DNA of 64,000 nucleotides from Pseudophaeobacter sp. (GTDB taxonomy: Bacteria; Pseudomonadota; Alphaproteobacteria; Rhodobacterales; Rhodobacteraceae): positions 779,753-843,752 of the forward strand of contig JALUXC010000012.1 in NCBI GenBank assembly GCA_027019165.1. Reading direction: 5' to 3'. Positions 47,047-55,963 of this stretch are shown here, one piece after another (the stretch's first letter is position 1; each line of letters begins with the position of its first letter). The position numbers and the translations under genes are program-made. The notes beneath the pieces were generated by a model. It saw only the letters and a list, made by a program, of their open reading frames with translations, made no database searches and was not told the DNA's origin.

Positions 47047-48312
47047 TTATTTGGGCTTTCCAAAAACCACCGAGGCGTTGGTGCCGCCAAAACCAAAGGA
47101 GTTGGACAGGGCCACATCGATCTTGCGCTCGCGCTTGGCGTTGGGTGCAAGATCCACCGCGCTCTCAACGGCTGGATTGTCAAGGTTGATCGTCGGCGGC
47201 GCCACCTGATCGCGGATCGCCAGGATCGAGAAGATCGCCTCGATCGCGCCGGCCGCGCCCAGAAGGTGCCCGGTGGAGGATTTGGTCGAGGACATGGTGA
47301 CATTCCCCGCATGCTCACCCAGCATCCGCTCTACGGCGCCCAGTTCGATGGTGTCGGCCATTGTCGAGGTGCCGTGGGCGTTGATGTAATCCACGTCCTT
47401 GGGCTCAAGCCCTGCATTGGCCAGCGCAGCCCGCATGGAGCGTTCGCCGCCCTCACCCGTCTCCGACGGTGCGGTGATGTGATAGGCGTCACCAGACATG
47501 CCGTAGCCAAGAACCTCTGCATAGATCTTGGCGCCACGCGCTTTGGCGTGCTCATACTCTTCGAGGATAACAACACCGGCGCCTTCGCCCATGACAAAAC
47601 CGTCGCGGTCCTGGTCATAGGGGCGGCTCGCCGACTTCGGATCATCGCCATATTTGGTGCTCAGCGCCTTGCAGGCGTTAAAGCCCGCGATGCCAATCTC
47701 GCAGATCGCAGCCTCAGCGCCGCCTGCAACCATCACGTCGGCATCTCCAGCCCGGATGATCCGGCTGGCATCGCCAATGGCATGGGCGCCAGTCGAGCAA
47801 GCCGTCACAACAGAGTGGTTCGGCCCTTTGAAGCCATAGCGGATCGAGACCTGCCCAGAGGCGAGATTGATCAGCGATCCGGGGATAAAGAAGGGCGAAA
47901 CCCGTCTCACGCCGCGTTCCTTGATCAGAACGGCCGTGTCAGCAATCGAGCTGAGGCCGCCGATGCCGGAACCGATCATGACGCCGGTGCGCAGCAAGCT
48001 TTCCTCATCCTCGGGCATCCAGCCAGCGTCCTTGACCGCCATATCCGCCGCGGCAAGGCCATAGAGGATAAAGTCATCGACCTTGCGCTGCTCCTTGGGC
48101 GCGAGGAAATCATCCGCGTTAAAGGTACCGTCTGATCCATCGCCGCGCGGCACTTCGCAGGCATAGGTGGTGGCAACGCCGCTGGCCGCAGCATCGAACA
48201 GGGTAATCGGCCCTGCGCCGGACTGTCCGTCCAACAGACGTGACCATGTTTCTTCGACCCCGCTGGCCAAAGGGGTAACCAGGCCAAGTCCGGTGACAAC
48301 TACTCGACGCAT
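47047..48312 (-). CDS. fabF: Beta-ketoacyl-ACP synthase II
   Basis: 421 residues. The catalytic Cys172 is in VTACSTGAHAIG, with His residues in NAHGTSTMADTIE and SSTGHLLGAAG: the complete Cys-His-His triad of elongating ketosynthases. It elongates acyl-ACP with malonyl-ACP. The start at 48312 (MRRVVVTGLGLVTPL) has AGGAGAG upstream. It is followed directly by mltG. Confidence 0.97.
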   Translation of the reverse strand: MRRVVVTGLGLVTPLASGVEETWSRLLDGQSGAGPITLFDAAASGVATTYACEVPRGDGSDGTFNADDFLAPKEQRKVDDFILYGLAAADMAVKDAGWMPEDEESLLRTGVMIGSGIGGLSSIADTAVLIKERGVRRVSPFFIPGSLINLASGQVSIRYGFKGPNHSVVTACSTGAHAIGDASRIIRAGDADVMVAGGAEAAICEIGIAGFNACKALSTKYGDDPKSASRPYDQDRDGFVMGEGAGVVILEEYEHAKARGAKIYAEVLGYGMSGDAYHITAPSETGEGGERSMRAALANAGLEPKDVDYINAHGTSTMADTIELGAVERMLGEHAGNVTMSSTKSSTGHLLGAAGAIEAIFSILAIRDQVAPPTINLDNPAVESAVDLAPNAKRERKIDVALSNSFGFGGTNASVVFGKPK

Positions 48313-48418
48313 TCCTTGCTCTCCTCTGCCTCGGCAATTCGCCCACCCAGATACATTGGATTGGACAAAAGGTGCAAGTGCGCCGACGCGCCCTGACCGC
48401 CCCTTGCAGCGAGGTCAC

Positions 48419-48437
48419 GCTCAATTGCTTGAGCAAT
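48419..48437. promoter_or_regulatory. Nested inverted repeats upstream of fabF
   Basis: GCTCAA-N4-TTGAGC (48419-48434) overlaps ATTGC-TTGA-GCAAT (48424-48437) in the 277-bp gap between fabF and the HisA-like gene, 107 bp before the fabF start. It could be an operator. No factor can be named. Confidence 0.35.
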
Positions 48438-48589
48438 CCGGCATCTATGGTGGATATTCCGCCTTTTTGGTCAATTCCCAAAGGTTTCAAACCTACAAGA
48501 CTGCCACCGGGCTTGAGAGGTGGGGGGCGCCCCCCTTCCATGGCCCCACAGCGGCGCGGCAGTCATCAAACGGCTTTGTGATCCACGCG

Positions 48590-49333
48590 TCAGAGGAATT
48601 CCGCCACCGGCTCCTGCTGCGGACAGGCAACTTCGAGAGCGTCGCTCAAGGTCAGGGATTTGCGGAACAGAGCCCGACCAACCAAGGCGCCAGAGATGTT
48701 GCGAATATACTTGAGCCGCGAAATGTCGTCGGCGTTGCGCACCACTCCGCTGGCAATAACCGGCGCCTTGGCGCGATCGGCGAGGCCCGCAATGAGACCA
48801 AGCTGGGCCTCCACATCCGACATATCGCTGTCGATATCCGTGATGATGATGGCCGCAAACGGGGCATCCTCGAAGGCATCAATATAGGTATCGGGAGCGA
48901 AGGCACCGGACTTTCGCCAGCCCTCGGTCATCACCTGCCCCTGCCAGACATCCACAGCCAGAACGATCTGATCGGGGTGCTGTTTGGCCAGTTCGGCTAC
49001 CAGCGACGGATCTCGTGCCGCCAGGGTGCCAACGGTCACGCGACCGGCTCCGCGATCAATCCAGTGTTCGATCTGCTCGCGGCTGCGCATCCCGCCGCCC
49101 AGCTGCACGGGAATGCCGACGGTGCGAATGATCTCTTCCACAATGGACTTGTTGGCGCCATCCCCCTGCACCGCATTGAAATCCGTCAGATGCATCCACT
49201 CGGCCCCTGCCGCGGCAAAGCCTTTTGCGGTCTCGACCGGATCGACGTGCCAGAGCATCGGGTTGTCCAGGCGCCCTTTGTCCAGCGTCACGCAACGGCC
49301 GTTCATCAGTTCTATGGTCGGGTAGATCATCAT
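48590..49333 (-). CDS. HisA-like (beta-alpha)8 barrel protein, divergent paralogue
   Basis: 247 residues with the HisA/HisF half-barrel repeats: QLGGGMRS and ASGVVRNADDISRLK are the two phosphate-binding loops, and AVDVW holds D128, which aligns with the catalytic base of HisA. The first catalytic Asp of HisA (LDL near residue 8) is replaced by Glu8 in PTIEL. The usual TDISRDGT loop reads TDIDSDMSD. It may therefore be a HisA with a changed site or a different isomerase. GAGGAGGAGAG precedes the start. It lies between acpP and fabF, with no his genes nearby. Confidence 0.75.
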   Translation of the reverse strand: MMIYPTIELMNGRCVTLDKGRLDNPMLWHVDPVETAKGFAAAGAEWMHLTDFNAVQGDGANKSIVEEIIRTVGIPVQLGGGMRSREQIEHWIDRGAGRVTVGTLAARDPSLVAELAKQHPDQIVLAVDVWQGQVMTEGWRKSGAFAPDTYIDAFEDAPFAAIIITDIDSDMSDVEAQLGLIAGLADRAKAPVIASGVVRNADDISRLKYIRNISGALVGRALFRKSLTLSDALEVACPQQEPVAEFL

Positions 49334-49434
49334 GGCGGCTCTCCTCCTCGGTGCATTGGCCTTGGCCAATGATATCACAGGCAGCGCCGCCTCAGGATCA
49401 GTCCGCCACAAAAAACAAGAGCCCCTCATGGCGC

Positions 49435-49464
49435 AAAACGGCGCTTTCCAACAGGAAAGCGCCG
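49435..49464 (-). terminator. Intrinsic terminator after acpP
   Basis: An 11-bp stem CGGCGCTTTCC/GGAAAGCGCCG with loop AACA is followed on the minus strand by TTTTGC, 33 bp past the acpP stop. It separates acpP from the HisA-like gene. Confidence 0.85.
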
Positions 49465-49496
49465 CCGCACAATTCACAAGGTTGTGAACAGATCTC

Positions 49497-49730
49497 TTAG
49501 GAAGCTTCGGTGATGAATTTCACCGCATCGCCAAAGGTCTGGATGGTTTCGGCCGCATCGTCCGGGATCTCGATGCCGAACTCTTCTTCAAAGGCCATGA
49601 CCAGTTCGACCGTGTCCAGGCTGTCAGCGCCCAGATCGTCGATGAACGAGGCGTTCTCGGTCACTTTGGCTTCTTCAACACCCAGGTGCTCTACAACGAT
49701 CTTCTTCACGCGGTCTGCGACGTCGCTCAT
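49497..49730 (-). CDS. acpP: Acyl carrier protein
   Basis: 77 residues, very acidic, with the phosphopantetheine site [10 protein letters not shown] (Ser37). It carries growing acyl chains in fatty acid synthesis. ATG at 49730 (MSDVADRV) is chosen because GAGGA lies 6 nt before it; an ATG two codons upstream is too close to that site. fabG and fabD lie upstream on the same strand across a 401-bp gap, so acpP probably has its own promoter. Confidence 0.97.
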   Translation of the reverse strand: MSDVADRVKKIVVEHLGVEEAKVTENASFIDDLGADSLDTVELVMAFEEEFGIEIPDDAAETIQTFGDAVKFITEAS

Positions 49731-50131
49731 ATCCATTCCTCGTTTCTTCAGGGCAACTCTGCCCGGTTTTGCCCTTACCCGCAGGGGCTGGCATTGTTTT
49801 GCCCGATACGGGCGGTTGTTCCCCCGCGAAGCGGAGAGAGCCGACTTGGGGTCCCCCCGGTCAGCGCGAATATGGGGCGCCTATAGCACAGACGCGCCCA
49901 GAGGCAAACGTTTTCGCACCGTCCCGTTCTTTGCCGGAGTGATGCGCCCCCGCGTACTGGAGGGGCAAATGGCGGCTTGCGCCCCGGCCTGCAACCCCTC
50001 GCCCTGAACTTTTTCAAATTCGCAATGAATTCTTGACATTACAAAGCAGAAACACGTTCCCGTGCTGCGGATCCTGCGGGGAAAATGGCGTCTGCGCCGC
50101 GCCCACGGAGCGGGGCACGGCGCATCGCGCC
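49731..50131. other. Gap between acpP and fabG
   Basis: No gene is seen in 401 bases. The part nearest acpP is GC-rich and the part around 50010-50050 is AT-rich (TTTTTCAAATTCGC, TTCTTGACATTACA), where an acpP promoter could lie. No convincing -35/-10 pair in the right direction was found. Confidence 0.3.
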
Positions 50132-50869
50132 TCAGAGCATTGCCATGCCGCCATTCACGTGCAGCGTGCTGCCGGTGACATAGGCGGCCTCTGCGCTGGC
50201 CAAATAAAGAACCGCCGCTGCGATCTCTTTCGAATCCCCCATACGGCCCGCAGGAACCTGGCCGAGGATATTCGCTTTCTGGTCGTCGGTCAGCTTGTCG
50301 GTCATGGCCGTTGCGATGAACCCCGGCGCAATTGCATTGACGGTGATGCCGCGATTGGCGACCTCATAGGCCAGCGATTTGGACATGCCGACCATGCCCG
50401 CCTTGGAGGCCGCATAGTTGGCCTGACCGGGATTGCCGGTCGCGCCCACGATGGAGGAGATATTGATGATCCGGCCCCAGCGCGCCTTCATCATGCCGCG
50501 CAACACACCTCGGCAAAGACGCATGGTCGAGGTGAGGTTCACATCAAGAACGCTCTGCCACTCTTCGTCTTTCATGCGCATGAAGAGATTGTCGCGCGTG
50601 ATGCCCGCATTGTTGACCAGAATATCAACCGATCCCATTGCCTCGGCCGCCTGTTTCGGCAGCGCATCGACGGCATCAGCGTCGCTCAGATTACACGGCA
50701 GCACATGGGCGCGCTCGCCCAGCTCCTCGGCCAGGGCCTTCAGCGGCTCTTCGCGGGTGCCAGACAGGGCAACAGTGGCGCCTGCGGCATGAAGCGCGCG
50801 GGCGATGTCCCCGCCAATTCCGCCAGAGGCGCCGGTGATCAGGGCATTCTTTCCCGTCAGGTCAAACAT
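50132..50869 (-). CDS. fabG: 3-oxoacyl-ACP reductase
   Basis: 245 residues, a classical short-chain dehydrogenase. Cofactor loop GASGGIGGDIA is at 13-23, NNAG in LVNNAGITRDN, and the YxxxK catalytic motif is in YAASKAG. It reduces 3-oxoacyl-ACP with NADPH. fabD is 69 bp upstream on the same strand, and the pair fits a fabD-fabG operon. Confidence 0.97.
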   Translation of the reverse strand: MFDLTGKNALITGASGGIGGDIARALHAAGATVALSGTREEPLKALAEELGERAHVLPCNLSDADAVDALPKQAAEAMGSVDILVNNAGITRDNLFMRMKDEEWQSVLDVNLTSTMRLCRGVLRGMMKARWGRIINISSIVGATGNPGQANYAASKAGMVGMSKSLAYEVANRGITVNAIAPGFIATAMTDKLTDDQKANILGQVPAGRMGDSKEIAAAVLYLASAEAAYVTGSTLHVNGGMAML

Positions 50870-50938
50870 GTCATTTCCTCATTTCTGTACGCTCCGGGCA
50901 AGAAGCCTGCACAGAGCCGTTTGTTTCGAAATCGGGGC

Positions 50939-51871
50939 TCAGGCCTCAAGCGCAGCCTTCACGCCCTCGGGCGTGCCGACCTGACGGCAGGCCAATGCAC
51001 GATCAATTTTGCGGATCATTCCCGAAAGGGCCTTGCCGGCGCCGATCTCCCAGAACTCGGTCACGCCCTTGGCAGCCATGGTCTGAACGCTTTCGCGCCA
51101 GCGCACAGAGCCTGTCACCTGCTCAACCAGAAGGGCGCGGATCTCATCAGGGTCGGTCACCGCATCTGCGCGCACATTGGCAATCAGCGGCACGGCGGGA
51201 GACTTGATCTCCACTTCGGCGAGGGCCTGCGCCATGGTATCGGCCGCCGGCTGCATCAAGGCGCAGTGGAACGGTGCACTGACCGGAAGCATCACGGCGC
51301 GTTTGGCGCCCTTTTCCTTGGCGATTTCCGCAGCGCGCTCAACTGCCGCCTTGGAGCCGGAGACCACAACTTGGGTCGGATCGTTGTCATTTGCCGCCTG
51401 GCAGACCTCGCCCTGCGCGGCCTCTGCCGCAACGGCCCGCACGGCTTCCAGGTCAAGACCGAGGATCGCCGCCATGGCGCCCTCCCCCACGGGCACTGCG
51501 TCCTGCATGGCAGCGCCGCGGATCCGCAAAAGACGCGCCGTATCACCGATGGAAATCGCACCCGCAGCCGCAAGGGCCGAATATTCGCCCAAGGAATGCC
51601 CGGCCACAAAGGCAGCTTTTTCGGTGGTGATCCCTTCGGCCTCGAGCGCGCACATGGCCGCCATAGAAGTCGCCATCAGCGCCGGCTGGGCATTGCGCGT
51701 CAGGGTCAGGGTTTCGATATCCCCGTCCCAGATCAGACCAGTCAGGGACTCGCCAAGCGCCTCATCCACTTCGTCAAAGACGGCTTTTGCCGCCGGATAG
51801 GCCTCTGCCAGCTCCTTGCCCATGCCGATTGTCTGGGCGCCCTGCCCCGGAAACACAAATGCGACAGTCAT
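50939..51871 (-). CDS. fabD: Malonyl-CoA:ACP transacylase
   Basis: 310 residues. PGQGAQTIGMGKEL is at the N-terminus, the nucleophile Ser93 is in GHSLGEYSA, and a conserved PVSAPFHCALM carries the catalytic His. It loads malonyl groups onto ACP. First in the fabD-fabG pair and divergent from the b561-YceI gene. Confidence 0.97.
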   Translation of the reverse strand: MTVAFVFPGQGAQTIGMGKELAEAYPAAKAVFDEVDEALGESLTGLIWDGDIETLTLTRNAQPALMATSMAAMCALEAEGITTEKAAFVAGHSLGEYSALAAAGAISIGDTARLLRIRGAAMQDAVPVGEGAMAAILGLDLEAVRAVAAEAAQGEVCQAANDNDPTQVVVSGSKAAVERAAEIAKEKGAKRAVMLPVSAPFHCALMQPAADTMAQALAEVEIKSPAVPLIANVRADAVTDPDEIRALLVEQVTGSVRWRESVQTMAAKGVTEFWEIGAGKALSGMIRKIDRALACRQVGTPEGVKAALEA

Positions 51872-52058
51872 TTATGACCTCATCCCTTTTTTGCCATTTC
51901 AGCCGGTTTAGACGCAGCGGCCCTTGCGTACAAGTGATCTGCGCGCCTTGCCCGCGTGCGCGCACCCCCAATGTGCATCCAGTGACAGGCTCTCCCATTG
52001 CCAGCGCCGTGCCGAACGTTAGGCTGCAAACTGTCGCAACCTACGGAGTCCTCCCCTC

Positions 52059-53330
52059 ATGTCCGCCCGCAACAGTTTTTCCGAGTACGGCAGCGTCGCC
52101 AAGACATTTCACTGGCTGACAGCCTTGCTGATCTTTGCCGCCTTCCCTTTGGGCTATTTTGCCAATGAGCTGGCCCACTACATCCAAAGCCCGGATTTTG
52201 ATGGCTCCCAAAGCACCATCAGCCGTGCCGCTCTGTTGTTTTCTCTGCACAAGACCGTTGGCGTCGCGGTGTTTTTTGTCGCTCTGCTGCGTATCCTCTG
52301 GGCCGTCAGCGGAGAAAAGCCCGGCCTCTTGCACCCCGACAACAAGCTTGAGGCTTTGGCGGCGGAAGTGGTGCATTGGATGCTCTATGGATCGCTTGTT
52401 GCTGTTCCACTTACGGGCTGGATCCACCATGCGGCAACAACTGGGTTTGCACCGATTCTCTGGCCCTTTGGGCAATCCTTGCCTTTTGTCCCGAAGTCCG
52501 AGCCGGTTGCACATCTCTTTGGCGGCATGCATGAATTGCTGGTCTGGACGCTCGCCGCGTCGCTGGCCCTGCATATCGCTGGCGCGCTAAAGCACCACGT
52601 CATCGATCAGGATTCCACACTGCGCCGGATGCTGCCGGGCTCTGCGGCCATGCCGCAACCACCCGCACAGTCACACAGCCTGTTGCCTGCCGGAGTGGCT
52701 CTGGTCGTCTTCATTGCCGTTCTGGGAGTGGGCAGCATTTTGGGGGACGACCACGACCATGAGCATGCAACCGATCACGCCGCCGCCGATGCCACGCAGG
52801 CCGACAGCGCCCCCGTGGCCGATGAAGCCGCCTCACAGGTGGCCTTAGGCTGGCAGGTCCAGAGCGGAACGCTCGGGATTTCGATCCTACAGATGGGCAG
52901 CGCTGTCGAAGGGCAGTTTTCCGACTGGACGGCCGTGATCGACTTTGAAGAGCCGTCCGCTCCAGGGCCAGCAGGAACGGTGGGGGTGACAATCGTCATT
53001 CCCTCTCTCAGCCTTGGCTCTGTGACGGATCAGGCCATGGGCGCAGACTATTTTGACAGCGCAACCTACCCGACCGCACGTTTCGAGGCCGAGATCACCA
53101 AGACGGAAACCGGCTATGAGGCTACCGGCCCTCTGACAATCCGCGATCAAAGCGTGCCCATCACCCTACCGTTCGAGCTGACCTTGGATGGCGACACGGC
53201 AACCATGAGCGGCAGCACAACGGTGAACCGGCTGGATTTCAACATCGGTCAGGGCACGCAGGACGAGGGCACCTTGGCCTTTGCCGTTGATATCAATGTG
53301 GCGCTGACGGCAACGAAAGCCGCCCCTTGA
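52059..53330 (+). CDS. Cytochrome b561-YceI fusion protein
   Basis: 423 residues. The N-terminal half is a four-helix di-heme cytochrome b561 (about 10-185) with likely heme ligands in TFHWLTALL, LHKTVGV, VVHWMLYG and LHIAGALKHH. One more membrane helix (about 208-228) and a His/Asp-rich linker (DDHDHEHATDHA) follow. A YceI lipocalin-like domain (about 262-420) faces the periplasm. YceI proteins bind isoprenoids such as ubiquinone, so electron exchange with a bound quinone is a reasonable guess. The stand-alone YceI protein is encoded 390 bp downstream. ATG at 52059 is preceded by GGAG. Confidence 0.88.
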   Translation: MSARNSFSEYGSVAKTFHWLTALLIFAAFPLGYFANELAHYIQSPDFDGSQSTISRAALLFSLHKTVGVAVFFVALLRILWAVSGEKPGLLHPDNKLEALAAEVVHWMLYGSLVAVPLTGWIHHAATTGFAPILWPFGQSLPFVPKSEPVAHLFGGMHELLVWTLAASLALHIAGALKHHVIDQDSTLRRMLPGSAAMPQPPAQSHSLLPAGVALVVFIAVLGVGSILGDDHDHEHATDHAAADATQADSAPVADEAASQVALGWQVQSGTLGISILQMGSAVEGQFSDWTAVIDFEEPSAPGPAGTVGVTIVIPSLSLGSVTDQAMGADYFDSATYPTARFEAEITKTETGYEATGPLTIRDQSVPITLPFELTLDGDTATMSGSTTVNRLDFNIGQGTQDEGTLAFAVDINVALTATKAAP

Positions 53331-53720
53331 CGGCAATCTGGTCGAACACGTTTATCGGCCGAACTCAATGCAAGAACAGCGAAAAGGCTCCTTCACCGGG
53401 GCCTTTTCTGTTTTTGGCAGGCTGGGGAGCATTTTGGGAAACGCGCCGCTTGTCTTATTGGCGCTCCCGCATTGCTGATCCATCTTGCTGCTGCCCCCCC
53501 CCTGTGGCGCGTTCGATGTGATCATAGGCAGCTGGGGCGCCCGCACGGTCTGAACCATGCCAGCTCAAATCCTGTGGCCCCTGTTCAAGCTCGTCTGTAC
53601 CCTTGCCCCATTAGATGGAGCACGACCACAGGCAGGCCGAGAGACTGGGGCTTCACAAAAGGAAACGCCGCACCCGGTGGGGCGCGGCGTCCAAAACTGT
53701 GGTGAAGCAAAAAAGACCGA
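53331..53720. other. Gap between the b561-YceI gene and the YceI gene
   Basis: No convincing gene in 390 bases. It holds the terminator at 53381-53415, a run of nine C residues at 53494-53502, and a patch near 53550-53580 with a tRNA T-loop-like look that does not fold as a tRNA. Confidence 0.35.
53381..53415 (+). terminator. Intrinsic terminator after the b561-YceI gene
   Basis: An 11-bp stem GAAAAGGCTCC/GGGGCCTTTTC (one G-U pair, loop TTCACC) is followed by TGTTTTTG, 51 bp after the stop. Confidence 0.85.
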
Positions 53721-54296
53721 TTACTCGGCTTTCATCGCCTCAACCGAGATCTCGACTTGGACTTCGTCACTCACGTAAGGAGCGAATTTGCCAAGGCCAA
53801 AGTCGCTGCGTACCAGGGTGGTGGTGGCGTCAAAACCGGCCCAGGGCTTGCCCGCCATCGGGTGATCGCCAACCTGGTTCAGCTTGGCATCCAGAACGAC
53901 AGACTTGGTCACGCCGTTCAGGGTCAGATCGCCGGTGATTTTGGCAGTGTTTTCGCCGGTGACTTCGATGCCGGTCGAGGTGAAGGTGACCATCTCGCCT
54001 TCGGTGGCTTCAAAGAAGTCCTTGGACATGAAGTGATCGAAACGTGCTTCCCAGCCGGTCAGCATCGACATCACGGGCATGGAGACCGAAACGCTGGACG
54101 CAGCCGGATCTTCCTGGTCGAACATGATTTCGCCCTCAAAGCCGGAGAACATGCCCCAGGTGGTGGAGAAACCGAGGTGGTTGTAGTTGAACACAACCTG
54201 GCTGTGGCTCGAATCCAGGACGTATTTCTCGGGCGCGGCAACAGCGGCGGTGGCGGCAGCGCCGGTCAGGGCAGCGGCAAGCAGAAAGTGTTTCAT
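53721..54296 (-). CDS. Periplasmic YceI family protein
   Basis: 191 residues. A signal peptide MKHFLLAAALTGAAATAAVA (cleavage near AAVAA-P) is followed by the YceI beta-barrel, with EKYVLDSSHSQVVFNYNHLGF at the start and KAKSV-type strands to the end. YceI proteins bind long polyprenyl lipids in a lipocalin-like pocket. It is convergent with the b561-YceI fusion, making two YceI domains within 1.4 kb. The fusion and this protein look like parts of one quinone-linked function, but that is inference. Confidence 0.93.
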   Translation of the reverse strand: MKHFLLAAALTGAAATAAVAAPEKYVLDSSHSQVVFNYNHLGFSTTWGMFSGFEGEIMFDQEDPAASSVSVSMPVMSMLTGWEARFDHFMSKDFFEATEGEMVTFTSTGIEVTGENTAKITGDLTLNGVTKSVVLDAKLNQVGDHPMAGKPWAGFDATTTLVRSDFGLGKFAPYVSDEVQVEISVEAMKAE

Positions 54297-54649
54297 GTAT
54301 CAGAACTCCGTTACGAGTGAGTGTGTCACTAAGTGTGCGATAACAATTGTGACAACTACTCGTGAAATGATACGGGCAAAACTCCACATAACGTGTTCTT
54401 GATCGAACACTGGCATGTGCGGCGATATTCTGCTCGCGGTCGTCCAATTCATGCACCGTGGTTGCGCAAGAGGCCAACGCCGCACCAATTGCAGCAAGGG
54501 CAGCTTTCGACCTTGCCCTTTGTGGCAAAGCCTGTATATCGGGGCTTCCTTTTGCACGATTTTCGATCCGCGCAGCCTCTCGTGACCTGGCCGCAAAAGG
54601 TGCAACCGCCCGGTCTATGAAATGCGCCTAGACAGAAACAGGAGTTCGC
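54297..54649. other. Divergent regulatory gap between the YceI gene and rpsF
   Basis: 353 bases without a gene. It contains an inverted repeat GTGTTC-N6-GAACAC at 54393-54410. A pair CCTTTTGC/GCAAAAGG (54548-54555 and 54593-54600) closes a 37-nt loop 49 bp before rpsF. The latter could be part of an rpsF leader of the S6:S18-binding kind, which I could not confirm by eye. Confidence 0.35.
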
Positions 54650-55003
54650 ATGCCCCTCTATGAGCATGTAATGATTGCGCGTCAGGACCTGTCCAACTCG
54701 CAAGCTGAAGGCCTCATCGAACATTTTGGTGCCGTACTGGCTGACAACGACGGCAAGCTCGTCGACAGCGAGTACTGGGGCGTCAAGACGATGGCCTACA
54801 AGATCAACAAGAACCGCAAAGGCCACTATGCCTTCCTGCGCACCGACGCCCCCGCGGCCGCCGTGCAGGAAATGGAACGCCTGATGCGCCTGCACGAAGA
54901 CGTGATGCGCGTTCTGACCATCAAGGTCGACGAACACGCCGAAGGCCCCTCGGTTCAGATGCAGAAGCGTGACGACCGTGAAGGTCGCCGTGAACGCCGC
55001 TGA
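54650..55003 (+). CDS. rpsF: Small ribosomal subunit protein bS6
   Basis: 117 residues. LYEHVMIARQDLSNSQAE and YWGVKTMAYKINKNRKGHYAF are the S6 signature. The tail (VQMQKRDDREGRRERR) is charged. AGGAG lies 6 nt before the ATG. It starts the rpsF-rpsR-rplI operon. S6 pairs with S18 on the 30S platform. Confidence 0.98.
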   Translation: MPLYEHVMIARQDLSNSQAEGLIEHFGAVLADNDGKLVDSEYWGVKTMAYKINKNRKGHYAFLRTDAPAAAVQEMERLMRLHEDVMRVLTIKVDEHAEGPSVQMQKRDDREGRRERR

Positions 55004-55031
55004 TCAACGCTTGAGAAAAGGACGCTAAACC

Positions 55032-55259
55032 ATGGCAGCCAAACCGTTTTTCCGCCGCCGCAAAGTCTGCCCCTTCTCGGGCGACAACGCGCCGAAGATC
55101 GATTACAAAGACACCCGTCTTCTGCAGCGCTACATCTCTGAGCGCGGCAAGATCGTTCCCTCCCGTATCACCGCCGTTTCGGCAAAGAAGCAGCGTGAAC
55201 TGGCCCGCGCCATCAAACGCGCCCGCTTCCTCGCCCTGCTGCCCTACGCCGTGAAGTAA
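55032..55259 (+). CDS. rpsR: Small ribosomal subunit protein bS18
   Basis: 75 residues, basic. [31 protein letters not shown] is the classic S18 block (split in family alignments), followed by [30 protein letters not shown]. It binds S6 and 16S rRNA. It lies between rpsF and rplI, 28 and 12 bp away. Confidence 0.98.
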   Translation: MAAKPFFRRRKVCPFSGDNAPKIDYKDTRLLQRYISERGKIVPSRITAVSAKKQRELARAIKRARFLALLPYAVK

Positions 55260-55271
55260 GGAGACCTCGAG

Positions 55272-55892
55272 ATGCAAGTTATCCTTCTTGAACGTGTGGC
55301 CAAGCTGGGCCAGATGGGCGACGTCGTAGACGTCAAGCCCGGTTATGCGCGCAACTTCCTCCTGCCCCAAGGCAAGGCAAAGACCGCATCCGAAGCCAAT
55401 ATCGCGGCTTTCGAAGCCCAGAAAGCGCAGCTCGAAGCGCGCAACCTGGAGACCAAGAAAGAAGCCGAGGCTCTGGGCGAAAAGCTCGACGGTCAGCAGT
55501 TCATCGTGATTCGCTCCGCATCGGACGCCGGTTCCCTTTACGGTTCCGTCACCCCCCGTGACGCTGCCGAAGCCGCAACCGTCGATGGTTTCTCGGTCGA
55601 CAAGAAACAGGTTGCCCTGATCAACCCGATCAAGGAACTGGGTCTGCACGCCGTCGCCGTGAAACTGCACCCGGAAGTCGAAGTTCAGATCCAGCTGAAC
55701 GTTGCCCGCTCGGAAGAAGAAGCCGAGCTGCAGGCCTCTGGCAAGTCCATCCAGGAACTGGCCGCCGAAGAGGAAGCCGCTGCGGAATTCGAAATCTCCG
55801 AGCTGTTTGACGATATCGGCTCTGCCGCGTCCGACGACGACGACGGCGACGCTGCTCCGGCTGCTGCTGGCGAAGAAGAAACCAACGCCTGA
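55272..55892 (+). CDS. rplI: Large ribosomal subunit protein bL9
   Basis: 206 residues. N-terminal L9 domain [21 protein letters not shown] with [14 protein letters not shown], a long connecting helix, and the C-terminal rRNA-binding domain. An extra acidic/Ala-rich tail of about 50 residues ([17 protein letters not shown]) makes it longer than the 149-residue E. coli protein, as in many alphaproteobacteria. It ends the operon. Confidence 0.98.
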   Translation: MQVILLERVAKLGQMGDVVDVKPGYARNFLLPQGKAKTASEANIAAFEAQKAQLEARNLETKKEAEALGEKLDGQQFIVIRSASDAGSLYGSVTPRDAAEAATVDGFSVDKKQVALINPIKELGLHAVAVKLHPEVEVQIQLNVARSEEEAELQASGKSIQELAAEEEAAAEFEISELFDDIGSAASDDDDGDAAPAAAGEEETNA

Positions 55893-55919
55893 TCTGCCGG
55901 ATCTTTACAGGATACACAT

Positions 55920-55950
55920 AGGCCGCTCCCGTTCGGGTGCGGCCTTTTTT
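55920..55950 (+). terminator. Intrinsic terminator after rplI
   Basis: Stem AGGCCGC/GCGGCCT with an inner CCC/GGG helix is followed by TTTTT, 28 bp after the rplI stop. Confidence 0.85.
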
Positions 55951-55963
55951 GTGGGCTGTAGTA

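Noticed and set aside
53494..53502. Run of nine C residues as a phase-variation tract
   Set aside because: It lies in an intergenic region and not inside or right before a convincing gene, so a switch role has no support.
53510..53585. tRNA-like patch (GCTCAAATCCTG near 53562-53573)
   Set aside because: The T-loop-like string is there, but no acceptor, D or anticodon stem pairs with it.
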